Assembly (NCBI GenBank): GCA_031277795.1
Contig: JAITLQ010000015.1
Span: 279,667 to 343,666 of the forward strand
DNA length: 64,000 nucleotides
Direction: 5' to 3'
Origin: Arthrobacter sp.
GTDB lineage: Bacteria > Actinomycetota > Actinomycetes > Actinomycetales > Micrococcaceae
Shown here: piece after piece, positions 33,973 through 41,831 of the stretch
How positions within the stretch are numbered: the first letter of the stretch is position 1
Layout of the letters: each line of letters opens with the position of its first letter
Translations under genes and position numbers: made by a program
The notes under the pieces: generated by a model
What the model was told of the DNA's origin: nothing
Seen by the model: only the letters and a program-made list of their open reading frames with translations
Databases searched by the model: none

Positions 33973-34746
33973 GTGAAAACTCCCCCCTTTGTTGGCAGCG
34001 CGCTCGTCACCGGCGCCGCCTCCGGTATTGGCCAGTCGGTCGTCGAGGTCCTGATTGAACAGGGCGTGCCGGTGGTCGGTCTTGACCTCAATGCCGCGGC
34101 CCTCGAGCAGCTGCAGGAGCGCTTCGGCGAGGCGTTCACGGGCGTGGCCGGCAGTGTCACGGAGGACGCCGATGTGCGCCGCGCCGTGGATGTTGCACAT
34201 ACCCAGGCCGGCGGGCTCGGCGCCCTCTTCAACGTGGCGGGCGGGCTGCGCACGGGCACGGTGGATCAGCTCAGCGAGAGCGATTGGGACTTCACCGTTG
34301 ACCTCGTGCTCAAGGGCGTCTTCCTCGGCACGCGGGCCGCCTCGGCGGCCATGATCGCGGGTGGCCGCGGCGGCGCGATCGTCAACATCTCCTCGCTCAA
34401 CGCTCACGTCCCGCTGTACGGCGGCAGCGCCTACGCGGCCGGCAAGGCAGGCGTCGAGATGTTCGGCAAGAACGCCGCTCTCGAGCTCGGGCGCCACGGC
34501 ATCCGCGTCAACACGATCCTGCCTGGGCTCGTTGACACCCCCATGGCCGGGTTCATCATCGGCAACCCCGGCATCATGGCGGAGTTCAACGCCAATGCCG
34601 TGCTCAAGCGTCCCGCGCAGCCGCGCGAGCTCGCCGCACCCGCCGTGTTCTTGGCCAGCGACGATGCCAGCTACATCACGGGCACCAGCCTCGTCGTGGA
34701 CGGCGGCTTCGAGATCGGGGGCTACCCCGATCTGAGCAAGTACTAA
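33973..34746 (+). CDS. Short-chain dehydrogenase/reductase
   Basis: A 257-residue classical SDR: cofactor loop TGAASGIG (about residues 13-20), NVAGG after strand 4, catalytic Ser in NISSLN (about 139), YAAGK (Tyr about 154, Lys 158), and C-terminal DGGFEIGGYPD. An acidic residue (GLDLN) after strand 2 suggests NAD(H). GTG 33973 has GGAGG four bases upstream. It probably oxidises a secondary alcohol. It is followed by an NTF2-like gene with which it may be co-transcribed. Confidence 0.88.
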   Translation: MKTPPFVGSALVTGAASGIGQSVVEVLIEQGVPVVGLDLNAAALEQLQERFGEAFTGVAGSVTEDADVRRAVDVAHTQAGGLGALFNVAGGLRTGTVDQLSESDWDFTVDLVLKGVFLGTRAASAAMIAGGRGGAIVNISSLNAHVPLYGGSAYAAGKAGVEMFGKNAALELGRHGIRVNTILPGLVDTPMAGFIIGNPGIMAEFNANAVLKRPAQPRELAAPAVFLASDDASYITGTSLVVDGGFEIGGYPDLSKY

Positions 34747-34826
34747 GCAACGCTTCCGTCCCCCCGGTCAGCGTCGTTTCCCCTCCCTCACCACCCACGA
34801 CGCGCACAACGCGCTAGGAGCACACC

Positions 34827-35507
34827 ATGACCCACCCCGCCATCGCCGACGTCCCCGTCCGCGAGATCCCGGCCGAGCCGATCGCCCTCCCGGCCACCGA
34901 GTTCGAGCACGAGTTCGTGCACATGATGGATGACATCGACGCCATCATCGATGCCACCACGAACCCGCTGCACCGAAAGATCCTCATCAACTACCGCCGC
35001 CACGGCCTCCTCGAGGTCTCCGGCTACTACCAGGAGCTGCTTCAGCCGAACATGACGGTGGAGCATCCGCATTACCGCATCTTCGAGGGCGGCCCGGGAA
35101 CGATTCTTGACGGCATGGAGCAGGTGGCCGAGTTCTACAAGACGCTCGCCGACATGGACATGCTCGTGATGTGGACCGGCAAGCAGAAGATGGCCGTGTC
35201 CGATTGGGGCTTCGCCGGCGAGGCGGAGTTCAGCCAGTTCGTCCCGGGCCACCTGCTCGGTGACGATGTGTTCGGTTCCTTGGGCGAGCAGTCGGCGTCC
35301 GAGCAGCAGGACGAGTCCTGGTTCCTGGTGCGCCGCAAGCTTGCCTTCTTCTGGCCCTACGAGGATGGCCGCATGATCGGCGAGCACGTCTACGAGGACA
35401 GCCTTTCCAAGGTCGTCACCCCTGTGCCCAAGGAGCAGGTCATCACGGGCGCGCGGGCCCGCGATCTGCTGGCGCACGTGATCGATAAGTACGAGCTGCC
35501 CGCCTGA
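34827..35507 (+). CDS. NTF2-like/SnoaL-superfamily protein of unknown function
   Basis: A 226-residue protein. The central block IDAIIDATTNPLHRKILINYRRHGLLEVSGYYQELLQPNMTVEHPHYRIFEGG looks like the helix and strand pattern of an NTF2-like cone fold, but it is longer than a usual 130-150 residue single domain. No signal peptide. ATG 34827 has AGGAG upstream. Being next to an SDR under LysR control, it may be an isomerase, dehydratase or binding protein in a catabolic route; no catalytic residues can be assigned with confidence. Confidence 0.6.
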   Translation: MTHPAIADVPVREIPAEPIALPATEFEHEFVHMMDDIDAIIDATTNPLHRKILINYRRHGLLEVSGYYQELLQPNMTVEHPHYRIFEGGPGTILDGMEQVAEFYKTLADMDMLVMWTGKQKMAVSDWGFAGEAEFSQFVPGHLLGDDVFGSLGEQSASEQQDESWFLVRRKLAFFWPYEDGRMIGEHVYEDSLSKVVTPVPKEQVITGARARDLLAHVIDKYELPA

Positions 35508-35520
35508 GCTGGGGCGCGAC

Positions 35521-35550
35521 GGCGCTGGGAGGGGCGGCCCTCCCGGCGCC
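35521..35550. terminator. Hairpin in convergent gap
   Basis: GGCGCTGGGAGGG pairs with CCCTCCCGGCGCC (one G-T pair) around a 4-base loop, 14 bases after the NTF2-like gene and 39 before the LysR end. Confidence 0.7.
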
Positions 35551-35588
35551 GCCGCGCGTGCGGCCCCCGGTGAGCGCCACGCGGTTGC

Positions 35589-36527
35589 TTAGCGCGCGGC
35601 GCAGTCCGCGCGCACGAGCCCGAGGAAGTCGCGGACCTCGGCCGGCACGCGCGAGCCCTCGCGCCACACGGCCAGCAGCGGGCGCGCCAGCTCGGGCCCG
35701 CCCCAGACGGCCTCGGCCACCTCCCCGGCCTCGATGGCCCTGGACACCGCGAGCCGGCTGAGCACGGCCGGTCCCACGCCGGCCGCTACCGCCGCCACGA
35801 TCGCCGCGTTCGAGTCCAGCTCGGCGGCGGGCCGCGCGCGCTGCGGGATGACGCGGTCCAGCGTGGCGCGGGTGCCTGACCCCTGCTCACGCTCGACGAG
35901 CGGCACCCGGGCCACGTCCCACGGCATCACGAGCGCGCCGGCCCAGGCGTGCCCCGGTGGCACCACCACGGTGAGCTGGTCGCGGCAGAGCTCCTGCGAG
36001 GCCAGGTCCTCTGGCGCGCGCGGGTCCTCGAGGAAGCCGAGCGGCACCTGCCCGGTCCGCACCAGCCGGGCCACGTTCGCGGAGTTGTCGAAGGTGAAGG
36101 ACACCCAGGTCTCCGGAGCGCGGGCCGCCTGCAGCCCGAGCCAGCCGGGTACGAGATGTTCGCCAATGGTGCGCGACGCCGCGAGCTCGAGTCGGGCGGG
36201 CCCGTCGGCTCCCAGCGCGTCGGCCAGGCGGGCCAGGCGCTCCTGTTCGGCGAGCACGGAGCGTGCCTGGGCCACGAGCGCAAGCCCCTGGGGCGTGAGC
36301 TCGGAGCCGGCGTGGGTGCGCTCAACCAGGGCGTAGTTCAGGTGTCTTTCGAGCCCCGCAATGGTCCTCGAGACATTCGCCTGGCTCATGCCCAAGGCAC
36401 GGGCCGCGGCGCCCATGCCGCCCTGTTCCTCCAAAGTCACCAGCAATCGCAGGGATGTTGGGCCGAAAAACGGATCGTGCGGGTGATGCACCTGTGGAGA
36501 GGTCATGTCAGAAGCGTATGACCTCAT
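35589..36527 (-). CDS. LysR-family regulator, YeiE-like
   Basis: A 312-residue LysR protein: helix-turn-helix GMGAAARALGMSQANVSRTIAGLERH (about residues 37-62) and an effector domain with EREQGSGTRATLD, a segment typical of CysB/CbbR/YeiE-like members. It is divergent from a YeiH-like transporter gene, the same pairing as yeiE-yeiH in enterobacteria. The start could be ATG 36527 or ATG 36506; neither has a strong ribosome site. Confidence 0.85.
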   Translation of the reverse strand: MRSYASDMTSPQVHHPHDPFFGPTSLRLLVTLEEQGGMGAAARALGMSQANVSRTIAGLERHLNYALVERTHAGSELTPQGLALVAQARSVLAEQERLARLADALGADGPARLELAASRTIGEHLVPGWLGLQAARAPETWVSFTFDNSANVARLVRTGQVPLGFLEDPRAPEDLASQELCRDQLTVVVPPGHAWAGALVMPWDVARVPLVEREQGSGTRATLDRVIPQRARPAAELDSNAAIVAAVAAGVGPAVLSRLAVSRAIEAGEVAEAVWGGPELARPLLAVWREGSRVPAEVRDFLGLVRADCAAR

Positions 36528-36577
36528 GCAACATCAACGTCTAGCCCCGCCGGAGAAACGCGGGTGGAATGGGAACC

Positions 36578-37714
36578 ATGCAGAACCCAGCACACCCCCA
36601 CCCCTCGGCGGACAGCGAGACGCTGCCCGCCACCGCCGCCCCCGAACTCAGCGATCAGGAGCGCGGCGTCCCCTCAGCGGCGCCCACGGCGACCCTGCCG
36701 CGCCCCGTCGCTGGCCCGGGCCGCGCCCCGATCTGGCCCGGCCTGCTTGTCTCCGCGGCCGTCGGCGCGGCCTGCCTCGCCGTCGGCAGCTCCGTGCCGG
36801 GGCTCAGCGCCATGCTCGTCGCCGTGCTCCTCGGGGCCCTGTGGCGCAATGTGCTTCCCGTCCCGGCGATCCTTGAACCGGGCATCGCCGTGGCGGCCAA
36901 GCGCGTCCTACGCTGGGGCGTCGTCCTGCTGGGCCTGCAGCTCTCGCTCCCCAGCATCCTGGCCCTGGGCCCCGGCGTACTGGTCGTGGCCGTCGCCGCC
37001 GTGGCCGTCACCTTCTTCGCCACCCTCGCGCTGGGCCGCTTCCTGAAGGTGGACCCCGAGCTGACCCTCCTCATCGCCTCCGGCTTCTCGATCTGCGGCG
37101 CGGCGGCCGTGGCCGGCGTGCAGGGCGCCGTCCGCGCATCCCAAGAAAAGGTCGCGGCGGCCGTGGCGCTCGTGGTGCTCTTCGGCACGCTCATGATCCC
37201 GCTCATGCCGGCGCTGGTCGCGGCCCTCCGGCTGAACGCCGGCGATGGCGGCACGCTCATCGGCGGTGTCACCCACGAGGTGGCCCAGGTGGTGGCCGCC
37301 GCTGGCATCGCCGGGGGTGGCACGCTCCTGGCCGTTGCGGTCCCGGTCAAGCTCGCCCGCGTGCTGCTGATGGCGCCCGTGGTCGCGGGCGTCTCGCTCG
37401 CCCAGCGCCGCAAGGGCGGGGCCCCGAAGTCCGGCGCCAAGCGGCCGCCACTCGTGCCCCTCTTTGTGCTCGGCTTCCTGCTCATGGTTCTTGTTGCCAC
37501 CACGGGTTGGGTCCCCGTCGCGGTCCTGGACGCCGTGAAGCCGCTCCAGCAGTTCCTGCTCGCCACCGCCATGTTCGCGCTCGGGCTCGGCGTGAACGTG
37601 AAGAGCCTCATCAAGCTCGGTGGGCGCCCCGTGCTCCTCGGCCTGCTCAGCACCCTCGTGATCCTGGGCGTGGTGCTCGCCGGGATCGCGCTGGGAGGCG
37701 GAGCGAGCGCCTGA
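36578..37714 (+). CDS. YeiH-family (UPF0324) putative sulfate/sulfite exporter
   Basis: A 378-residue membrane protein with a hydrophilic N-terminus of about 50 residues and about ten helices. The blocks GIAVAAKRVLRWGVVLLGLQLS, SICGAAAVAGVQGAVRA, GGVTHEVAQVVAAAG and MFALGLGVNVKSLIKLGGRP are the family's conserved segments. ATG 36578 is favoured by GGTGGA nine bases upstream; ATG 36569 is the alternative. The family is annotated as a putative sulfate exporter, and E. coli YeiE is linked to sulfite handling; the function here is inferred. Confidence 0.88.
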   Translation: MQNPAHPHPSADSETLPATAAPELSDQERGVPSAAPTATLPRPVAGPGRAPIWPGLLVSAAVGAACLAVGSSVPGLSAMLVAVLLGALWRNVLPVPAILEPGIAVAAKRVLRWGVVLLGLQLSLPSILALGPGVLVVAVAAVAVTFFATLALGRFLKVDPELTLLIASGFSICGAAAVAGVQGAVRASQEKVAAAVALVVLFGTLMIPLMPALVAALRLNAGDGGTLIGGVTHEVAQVVAAAGIAGGGTLLAVAVPVKLARVLLMAPVVAGVSLAQRRKGGAPKSGAKRPPLVPLFVLGFLLMVLVATTGWVPVAVLDAVKPLQQFLLATAMFALGLGVNVKSLIKLGGRPVLLGLLSTLVILGVVLAGIALGGGASA

Positions 37715-37716
37715 GT

Positions 37717-37740
37717 CCACCGCCCGACGTCGGGCGGTGG
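37717..37740. repeat. Perfect 24-nt palindrome with CCCGACGTCGGG core
   Basis: Perfect self-complementary sequence centred on GACGTC, two bases after the YeiH stop. The same 12-nt core recurs at 45226-45237 and 45289-45300. Confidence 0.85.
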
Positions 37741-37817
37741 GGCGGGCTACCCACGGCACCCACCGCACCCAGCGGGCCGGGACGCCGCCGTTGTTTGACC
37801 GATGGGGGGGGAGCGGA

Positions 37818-37861
37818 CGCTGAAAGGCCCGGTGGGGGCGTCCCCACCGGGCCTTTCAGCG
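37818..37861. terminator. Bidirectional hairpin terminator
   Basis: Two 20-nt perfect arms around GCGT (CGCTGAAAGGCCCGGTGGGG and its complement), followed by TTCTCT on the plus strand. It serves the alanine dehydrogenase gene on the minus strand. Confidence 0.85.
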
Positions 37862-37898
37862 TTCTCTCCCGCGACCCATGACAACCGCGGGAGGAGGA

Positions 37899-39017
37899 TC
37901 AGGCGTTCGCGAGCACGTCGTCGGTGGAGAGGAACTCGTAGCCGTGCGCCTCGGCAACGGGGGCGTAGGTGACCTTGCCGCCAAAGGTGTTCAGGCCCTC
38001 GGCGAAGCCGGGGTCGGAGCGCAGCGCCTCGGCCCAACCGCGATCGGCGATCTTGAGGGCGTAGGGCAGGGTCGCGTTGGTGAGCGCGGCCGTGGAGGTC
38101 TGCGGGACGGCGCCGGGCATGTTGGCGACGCAGTAGTAGACGGCGTCGTGGACCGTGAAGGTCGGCTCGGCGTGCGTCGTGGCGTGGGAGCCCTCGAAGC
38201 AGCCGCCCTGGTCGATCGCGATGTCGACGAGCACGGAGCCCGGGCGCATCTTCTCGACCATGTCCAGCGTCACGAGCTTGGGAGCGGCGGCGCCAGGGAT
38301 GAGCACGGAGCCGATGACGAGGTCGGCGTCGGCCACGAGCTCGGAGATGGCGTACTTGGAGGACGCCATGGTCTTCAGGCGGCCGTGGTGCACCGTGTCC
38401 AGCTCCTTGAGGCGAGCCAGGTTGATGTCGACGACGGTGACGTCGGCGCCGAGGCCGGCGGCGGCCACGGCGGCGTTCTCGCCGGCCACGCCGGCGCCGA
38501 TGACGACGACGCGGGCCGGGCGGGTGCCCGGAACGCCCCCCATGAGGACGCCGGGGCCGCCGTTGGGCTGCTGCAGCGTGACGGCGCCGATCTGGGCCGA
38601 GAGGCGACCGGCGACCTCGGACATCGGGGCCAGCAGCGGCAGCGCGCGGCCACGGGTCACGGTCTCGTAGGCGATGGCGGTGGTGCCGGCCTTGAGCAGA
38701 GCGTCGGTGCACTCCTGGGAGGCGGCGAGGTGCAGGTAGGTGAAGAGGACCTGGTCGGCGCGGAGGCGGTGGTACTCCTCGGCGATGGGCTCCTTGACCT
38801 TCAGGAGCAGATCGCCCTGGGCCCAGACCTCGTCAGCGGTCTCCAGGATCGTGGCGCCGGCGGCGATGTACGCCTCGTCCGGGTTGCCGGAGCCCACGCC
38901 GGCGCCCTTCTGCACGAAGACCTCGTGGCCGTGGTGCACCAGTTCAGACACCCCGGCGGGGGTGGCTGCGACGCGGAACTCGTTGTTCTTCACCTCGGTG
39001 GGAACGCCGATCTTCAT
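37899..39017 (-). CDS. ald: Alanine dehydrogenase
   Basis: A 372-residue NAD-dependent enzyme interconverting L-alanine and pyruvate plus ammonia. It has the N-terminal MKIGVPTEVKNNEFRVAATP, the signature VKEPIAEEYHRLRADQVLFTYLHLA with catalytic Lys and His, the Rossmann loop GAGVAGENAA (about residue 175), and SVLIPGAAAPKLV. Length fits the family exactly. ATG 39017 has AGGAGA upstream; an earlier in-frame start at 39032 is poorer. It is divergent from an Lrp-type gene likely to control it. Confidence 0.96.
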   Translation of the reverse strand: MKIGVPTEVKNNEFRVAATPAGVSELVHHGHEVFVQKGAGVGSGNPDEAYIAAGATILETADEVWAQGDLLLKVKEPIAEEYHRLRADQVLFTYLHLAASQECTDALLKAGTTAIAYETVTRGRALPLLAPMSEVAGRLSAQIGAVTLQQPNGGPGVLMGGVPGTRPARVVVIGAGVAGENAAVAAAGLGADVTVVDINLARLKELDTVHHGRLKTMASSKYAISELVADADLVIGSVLIPGAAAPKLVTLDMVEKMRPGSVLVDIAIDQGGCFEGSHATTHAEPTFTVHDAVYYCVANMPGAVPQTSTAALTNATLPYALKIADRGWAEALRSDPGFAEGLNTFGGKVTYAPVAEAHGYEFLSTDDVLANA

Positions 39018-39105
39018 GGGGATCTCCTGCAAGCTTTCGGGTGGCCCGGCGTGATGCCACGTCGGAGCACCAGAATAGAAACTCCTACGGTTCTTTTGGT
39101 AAGAA

Positions 39106-39122
39106 TCCGCAGAATCTGCGGA
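39106..39122. promoter_or_regulatory. Candidate Lrp/AldR operator
   Basis: TCCGCAGAATCTGCGGA is an 8-bp perfect inverted repeat around one A, placed between divergent ald and the Lrp-type gene. Confidence 0.65.
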
Positions 39123-39179
39123 CCATCGTGGAAAACTGATGAATCACAGCATCACAGCGCCGTGTGAGAGGGGTCACAA

Positions 39180-39668
39180 GTGAAGGATCTGCGGCCGGGT
39201 GAACGCTCCCTGCGCGAGCTCGACGAGGTGGACCGAAAACTGCTGCGCCTCCTGTCGGAGGATGCGCGCCGAACCAACGCCTCGCTCGCGTCGGAGTTGG
39301 GTATCGCGCAGTCCACGTGCCTGGCCCGCCTCAACGCGCTGCGGGCCTCGCACGTGATCCGCGGCTTCACGGTGGACGTGGAGCCGGGCGCGCTGGGTCA
39401 TGCGCTGCAGGCGCTGGTCTTTGTGCGGATCCGTCCTGGCGCGCGGCACCTCATGAGCGAGTTTGGTCGCACCATGCGCGAGGTCGCCGGTGTCACGCAG
39501 GTCTTCTTCCTTGGAGGCGACGAGGACTTCCTGTTGCACGTGAGCGTGCGCGACGCCCAGGACGTGCGCGATTTTGTTGTCGAGCACCTCTCCGCGCACC
39601 CCGCCGTGGCGAACACGCGCACCTCGCTCGTCTTCGAGCACCTGCGCGGAGCCGAGCCCTGGGGGTAG
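39180..39668 (+). CDS. Lrp/AsnC-family regulator, AldR-like
   Basis: A 162-residue protein with an N-terminal helix-turn-helix (RRTNASLASELGIAQSTCLARLNAL, about residues 30-55) and an RAM/AsnC ligand-binding domain (VFVRIRPGARH ... GVTQVFFLGGDEDFLLHVSV). The GTG start is at 39180. Its divergent place beside alanine dehydrogenase matches AldR in mycobacteria, which responds to amino acids. The gap 39669-39855 shows no gene. Confidence 0.9.
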   Translation: MKDLRPGERSLRELDEVDRKLLRLLSEDARRTNASLASELGIAQSTCLARLNALRASHVIRGFTVDVEPGALGHALQALVFVRIRPGARHLMSEFGRTMREVAGVTQVFFLGGDEDFLLHVSVRDAQDVRDFVVEHLSAHPAVANTRTSLVFEHLRGAEPWG

Positions 39669-39855
39669 GTGCCGCGACGCAGCGGGCGGCCGGGCGCCGC
39701 GGCGTCGCGCAACGGCGGGCGCCGCGCAACCGCGGCCCGGCCGGCCCGGCGCTGTGGCGAAGACCATGTGTGAGTTGGGGAACCAACGCCACCCGCGGAG
39801 CGCGCCCGCGGCTAGCCTGAGGGGTGGTCCCCGTCCGCCCGTCCAGGAGCCTCAC

Positions 39856-40251
39856 GTGCACACCGCGCATCAGCCCGCCTCAAGCACCCTCGGTGCCGAC
39901 ATCCTGCTCGCCCGCCACGGCAAGCGGATCGTGGCCTGGCGTGTGGACCGCGCTGGCGAGCGCACGCGCGCCAAGCTGCAGGACGGCACGTGGGACAGCG
40001 CCCCGAACTCGCTCGTGCAGACCGGCTCCTCTCCCGCGCAGAAGGTGGCGAGCAAGGCCGCCCGCACGGTGCACCACCTCACCGCGGACGACGGCGCCCT
40101 GAATCGCAGCGATCGTCGCTTCCTCGGCAAGGTCATGGTGGTGTGGGGCGTGGCGAGCGTGGCCCTCACCTTCGGCATGCTCGCGTTGGTCGGCAGCGAG
40201 GCGATGGACCCGGCGGTGCTGGAGAACCTGGTCACCGGCGCCGGCATCTGA
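39856..40251 (+). CDS. Small hypothetical protein with C-terminal membrane helix
   Basis: A 131-residue protein of no recognised family. A charged N-terminal half (LLARHGKRIVAWRVDRAGERTRAKLQDGTWD) is followed by one clear helix VVWGVASVALTFGMLALVG near the end. The GTG at 39856 has AGGAG eight bases upstream; an in-frame opening back to 39574 overlaps the Lrp gene and has biased composition. It may be a tail-anchored membrane protein. Confidence 0.6.
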   Translation: MHTAHQPASSTLGADILLARHGKRIVAWRVDRAGERTRAKLQDGTWDSAPNSLVQTGSSPAQKVASKAARTVHHLTADDGALNRSDRRFLGKVMVVWGVASVALTFGMLALVGSEAMDPAVLENLVTGAGI

Positions 40252-40372
40252 GCCGGTTCTTCCCGCCCGACGTCGCGCGGCCGGCCTGGGTGCCCGACCG
40301 CCTCGATGCGCTCATCCACAGCCGGTGGTGCGAACCGCCCCGCGTGACGGGGTGCGCTACTACGATGGGCTC

Positions 40373-40609
40373 ATGGACAACCCCCGCTTCCTGAGCCTCG
40401 AGGACGTCGCCGAAGAACTCAACGTCAACATGCCGCTCGCGCGCGCGTTGGTACAGAACGGCGAGCTGCGCGCCATCAAGGTGGGCGGCCGCGGGATCTG
40501 GCGCGTGGAGCGCTCTGCGTTGGAGGAGTACATCCAGCGCATGTATGCCCAGACGCGCGAGACCATCGGCCTGGAGGCGGAGGAGGGTAGCGAGGCCAAG
40601 CACGGCTGA
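40373..40609 (+). CDS. Small helix-turn-helix protein, excisionase/BldC type
   Basis: A 78-residue protein, almost all of it a MerR-like winged helix: RFLSLEDVAEELNVNMPLARALVQNGELRAIKVGGRGIWRVERSALEEYI. This is the helix-turn-helix 17 excisionase-like fold also used by BldC-type developmental regulators. ATG 40373. There is no integrase near it, so a chromosomal regulator is more likely than a phage excisionase. Confidence 0.8.
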   Translation: MDNPRFLSLEDVAEELNVNMPLARALVQNGELRAIKVGGRGIWRVERSALEEYIQRMYAQTRETIGLEAEEGSEAKHG

Positions 40610-40645
40610 AATGCGACGCGCCCGCCGACCCCAAGGGGAGCCGTT

Positions 40646-40675
40646 TTGGAATTGCGGGGCGCGCCGCGCTAGTCT
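40646..40675 (+). promoter_or_regulatory. tRNA-Ala(CGC) promoter
   Basis: TTGGAA (40646-40651), an 18-base spacer, and TAGTCT (40670-40675) lie 36 bases before the tRNA. The context CCGTTTTGGA is shared with the promoter of the tRNA-Ala at 62365. Confidence 0.6.
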
Positions 40676-40710
40676 TATCAAGCACGCCCGCGAGGGCGGG
40701 CACACCGTGC

Positions 40711-40783
40711 GGGGCTTTAGCTCAGTTGGTAGAGCGTTTCGTTCGCAATGAAAAGGTCAGGGGTTCGATTCCCCTAAGCTCCA
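40711..40783 (+). tRNA. tRNA-Ala (anticodon CGC)
   Basis: It folds as a full cloverleaf. The acceptor GGGGCTT/AAGCTCC contains the G3-U70 wobble that marks tRNA-Ala; the anticodon loop is TTCGCAA with CGC; the T arm is AGGGG-TTCGATT-CCCCT. The CCA end is not encoded. It reads the alanine codon GCG. Confidence 0.96.
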
Positions 40784-40789
40784 CGGACA

Positions 40790-40821
40790 AACCCGGGATC
40801 CATCAGGATCCCGGGTTTTTT
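40790..40821 (+). terminator. Intrinsic terminator after tRNA-Ala(CGC)
   Basis: ACCCGGGATCC and GGATCCCGGGT pair around ATCA, followed by a run of T. Confidence 0.9.
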
Positions 40822-40846
40822 GCCACCTGGCTCGAAGGGATCACCA

Positions 40847-41698
40847 GTGCAGTTGATCGAGACGGTCGCCGCCGTACGCGCGTTCGGCGCCGAGGTGCGT
40901 GCGTGCGGCAAGCAGCTCGCCCTCGTGCCGACCATGGGCGCGCTCCATGAGGGACACCTCTCCCTGATCCGCGCGGCAGTTGCGGAAGGCGCCGAGGTGG
41001 TCATCTCCATCTTCGTGAACCCCGCCCAGTTCAACGACCCGGCGGACCTGGCCAAGTACCCGCGCAACCTGCAGCGCGACGTCGAACTCGCTGCCTCGGC
41101 CGGCGCCTCCGCCGTCTTCGCCCCGAGCGTGGCCGAGGTCTACCCGGCCGGCTTCGCCACTTCCATCCGCGTGGGCGGCGTGAGCGAGCTGTGGGAAGGT
41201 GCCTCCCGCGGTGCCTCGCACTTCGACGGCGTGGCGCTCGTGGTTACCAAGCTGCTGTGCATGGTGGGCCCGGACGTGGCCTGGTTCGGGCAGAAGGACG
41301 CCCAACAGGTGGCGGTCATCCGCCGCGTCGCGGCCGACCTGAACCTGCCCTCGCGCATCGCCACGGGTCCCACGGTTCGCGCCGAGTCGGGCCTGGCGCT
41401 CTCCAGCCGCAACGCGCGCCTGCGCGAGGACGAGACGCGCATCGCCCTGGCGCTGAGCGCCACGCTGCGCCGGGCCCAGGCCCGCCTGGACGCGGGGGAG
41501 CACGACGCCGCGGCGTTGGCTTCCAGCGCCACCGCGGCTTTGGAGGAGGCCGGGGCCCGGGTGGAGTACTGGGCCGTGGTGGATCCGGACAGCTTCGCGC
41601 CGCTCGAGCGCGTCGAGGCCGGCACCCCCGCGCTGGCCATCGTCGCCGCCTGGGCCGGCGACGTGCGCCTCATCGACAACGCAGCGCTGACCGCCTGA
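40847..41698 (+). CDS. panC: Pantoate--beta-alanine ligase (pantothenate synthetase)
   Basis: A 283-residue enzyme joining pantoate and beta-alanine with ATP, the last step to pantothenate. PTMGALHEGHLSLIRAA carries the HxGH nucleotide motif (about residues 30-46); FVNPAQFNDPADLAKYPR, FGQKDAQQ and LSSRN are the other family blocks. The GTG at 40847 follows GAAGGGA; a longer reading from 40820 starts inside the tRNA terminator. panB lies about 1 kb away on the opposite strand. Confidence 0.96.
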   Translation: MQLIETVAAVRAFGAEVRACGKQLALVPTMGALHEGHLSLIRAAVAEGAEVVISIFVNPAQFNDPADLAKYPRNLQRDVELAASAGASAVFAPSVAEVYPAGFATSIRVGGVSELWEGASRGASHFDGVALVVTKLLCMVGPDVAWFGQKDAQQVAVIRRVAADLNLPSRIATGPTVRAESGLALSSRNARLREDETRIALALSATLRRAQARLDAGEHDAAALASSATAALEEAGARVEYWAVVDPDSFAPLERVEAGTPALAIVAAWAGDVRLIDNAALTA

Positions 41699-41768
41699 CC
41701 CGCGGCCGACGAGCCCTGCCGGCGCCTGTCGGCCCGGGAGCCCCAGAGCGCGGCCCGCACCCTTCGGA

Positions 41769-41824
41769 ATCGGAGTGAGTTGGGTACGCTTTTCGGCCGA
41801 AAAACGTACCCAACCCACTCCGAT
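41769..41824. repeat. Palindromic element ATCGGAGTG, copy 3 (variant)
   Basis: Same 56-nt layout as copies 1 and 2, with the same central TTTTCGGCCGAAAA. The stem TTCGGTACG/CGTACCGAA has become TTGGGTACG/CGTACCCAA, a matched pair of changes that keeps pairing; one further unpaired change is present. It lies between convergent panC and an SDR gene. Confidence 0.9.
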
Positions 41825-41831
41825 CCTGCTT

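Noticed and set aside
40373..40609. Phage excisionase marking a prophage
   Set aside because: Only the helix-turn-helix matches; there are no integrase, repressor or structural genes around, and the surrounding genes are core metabolism.
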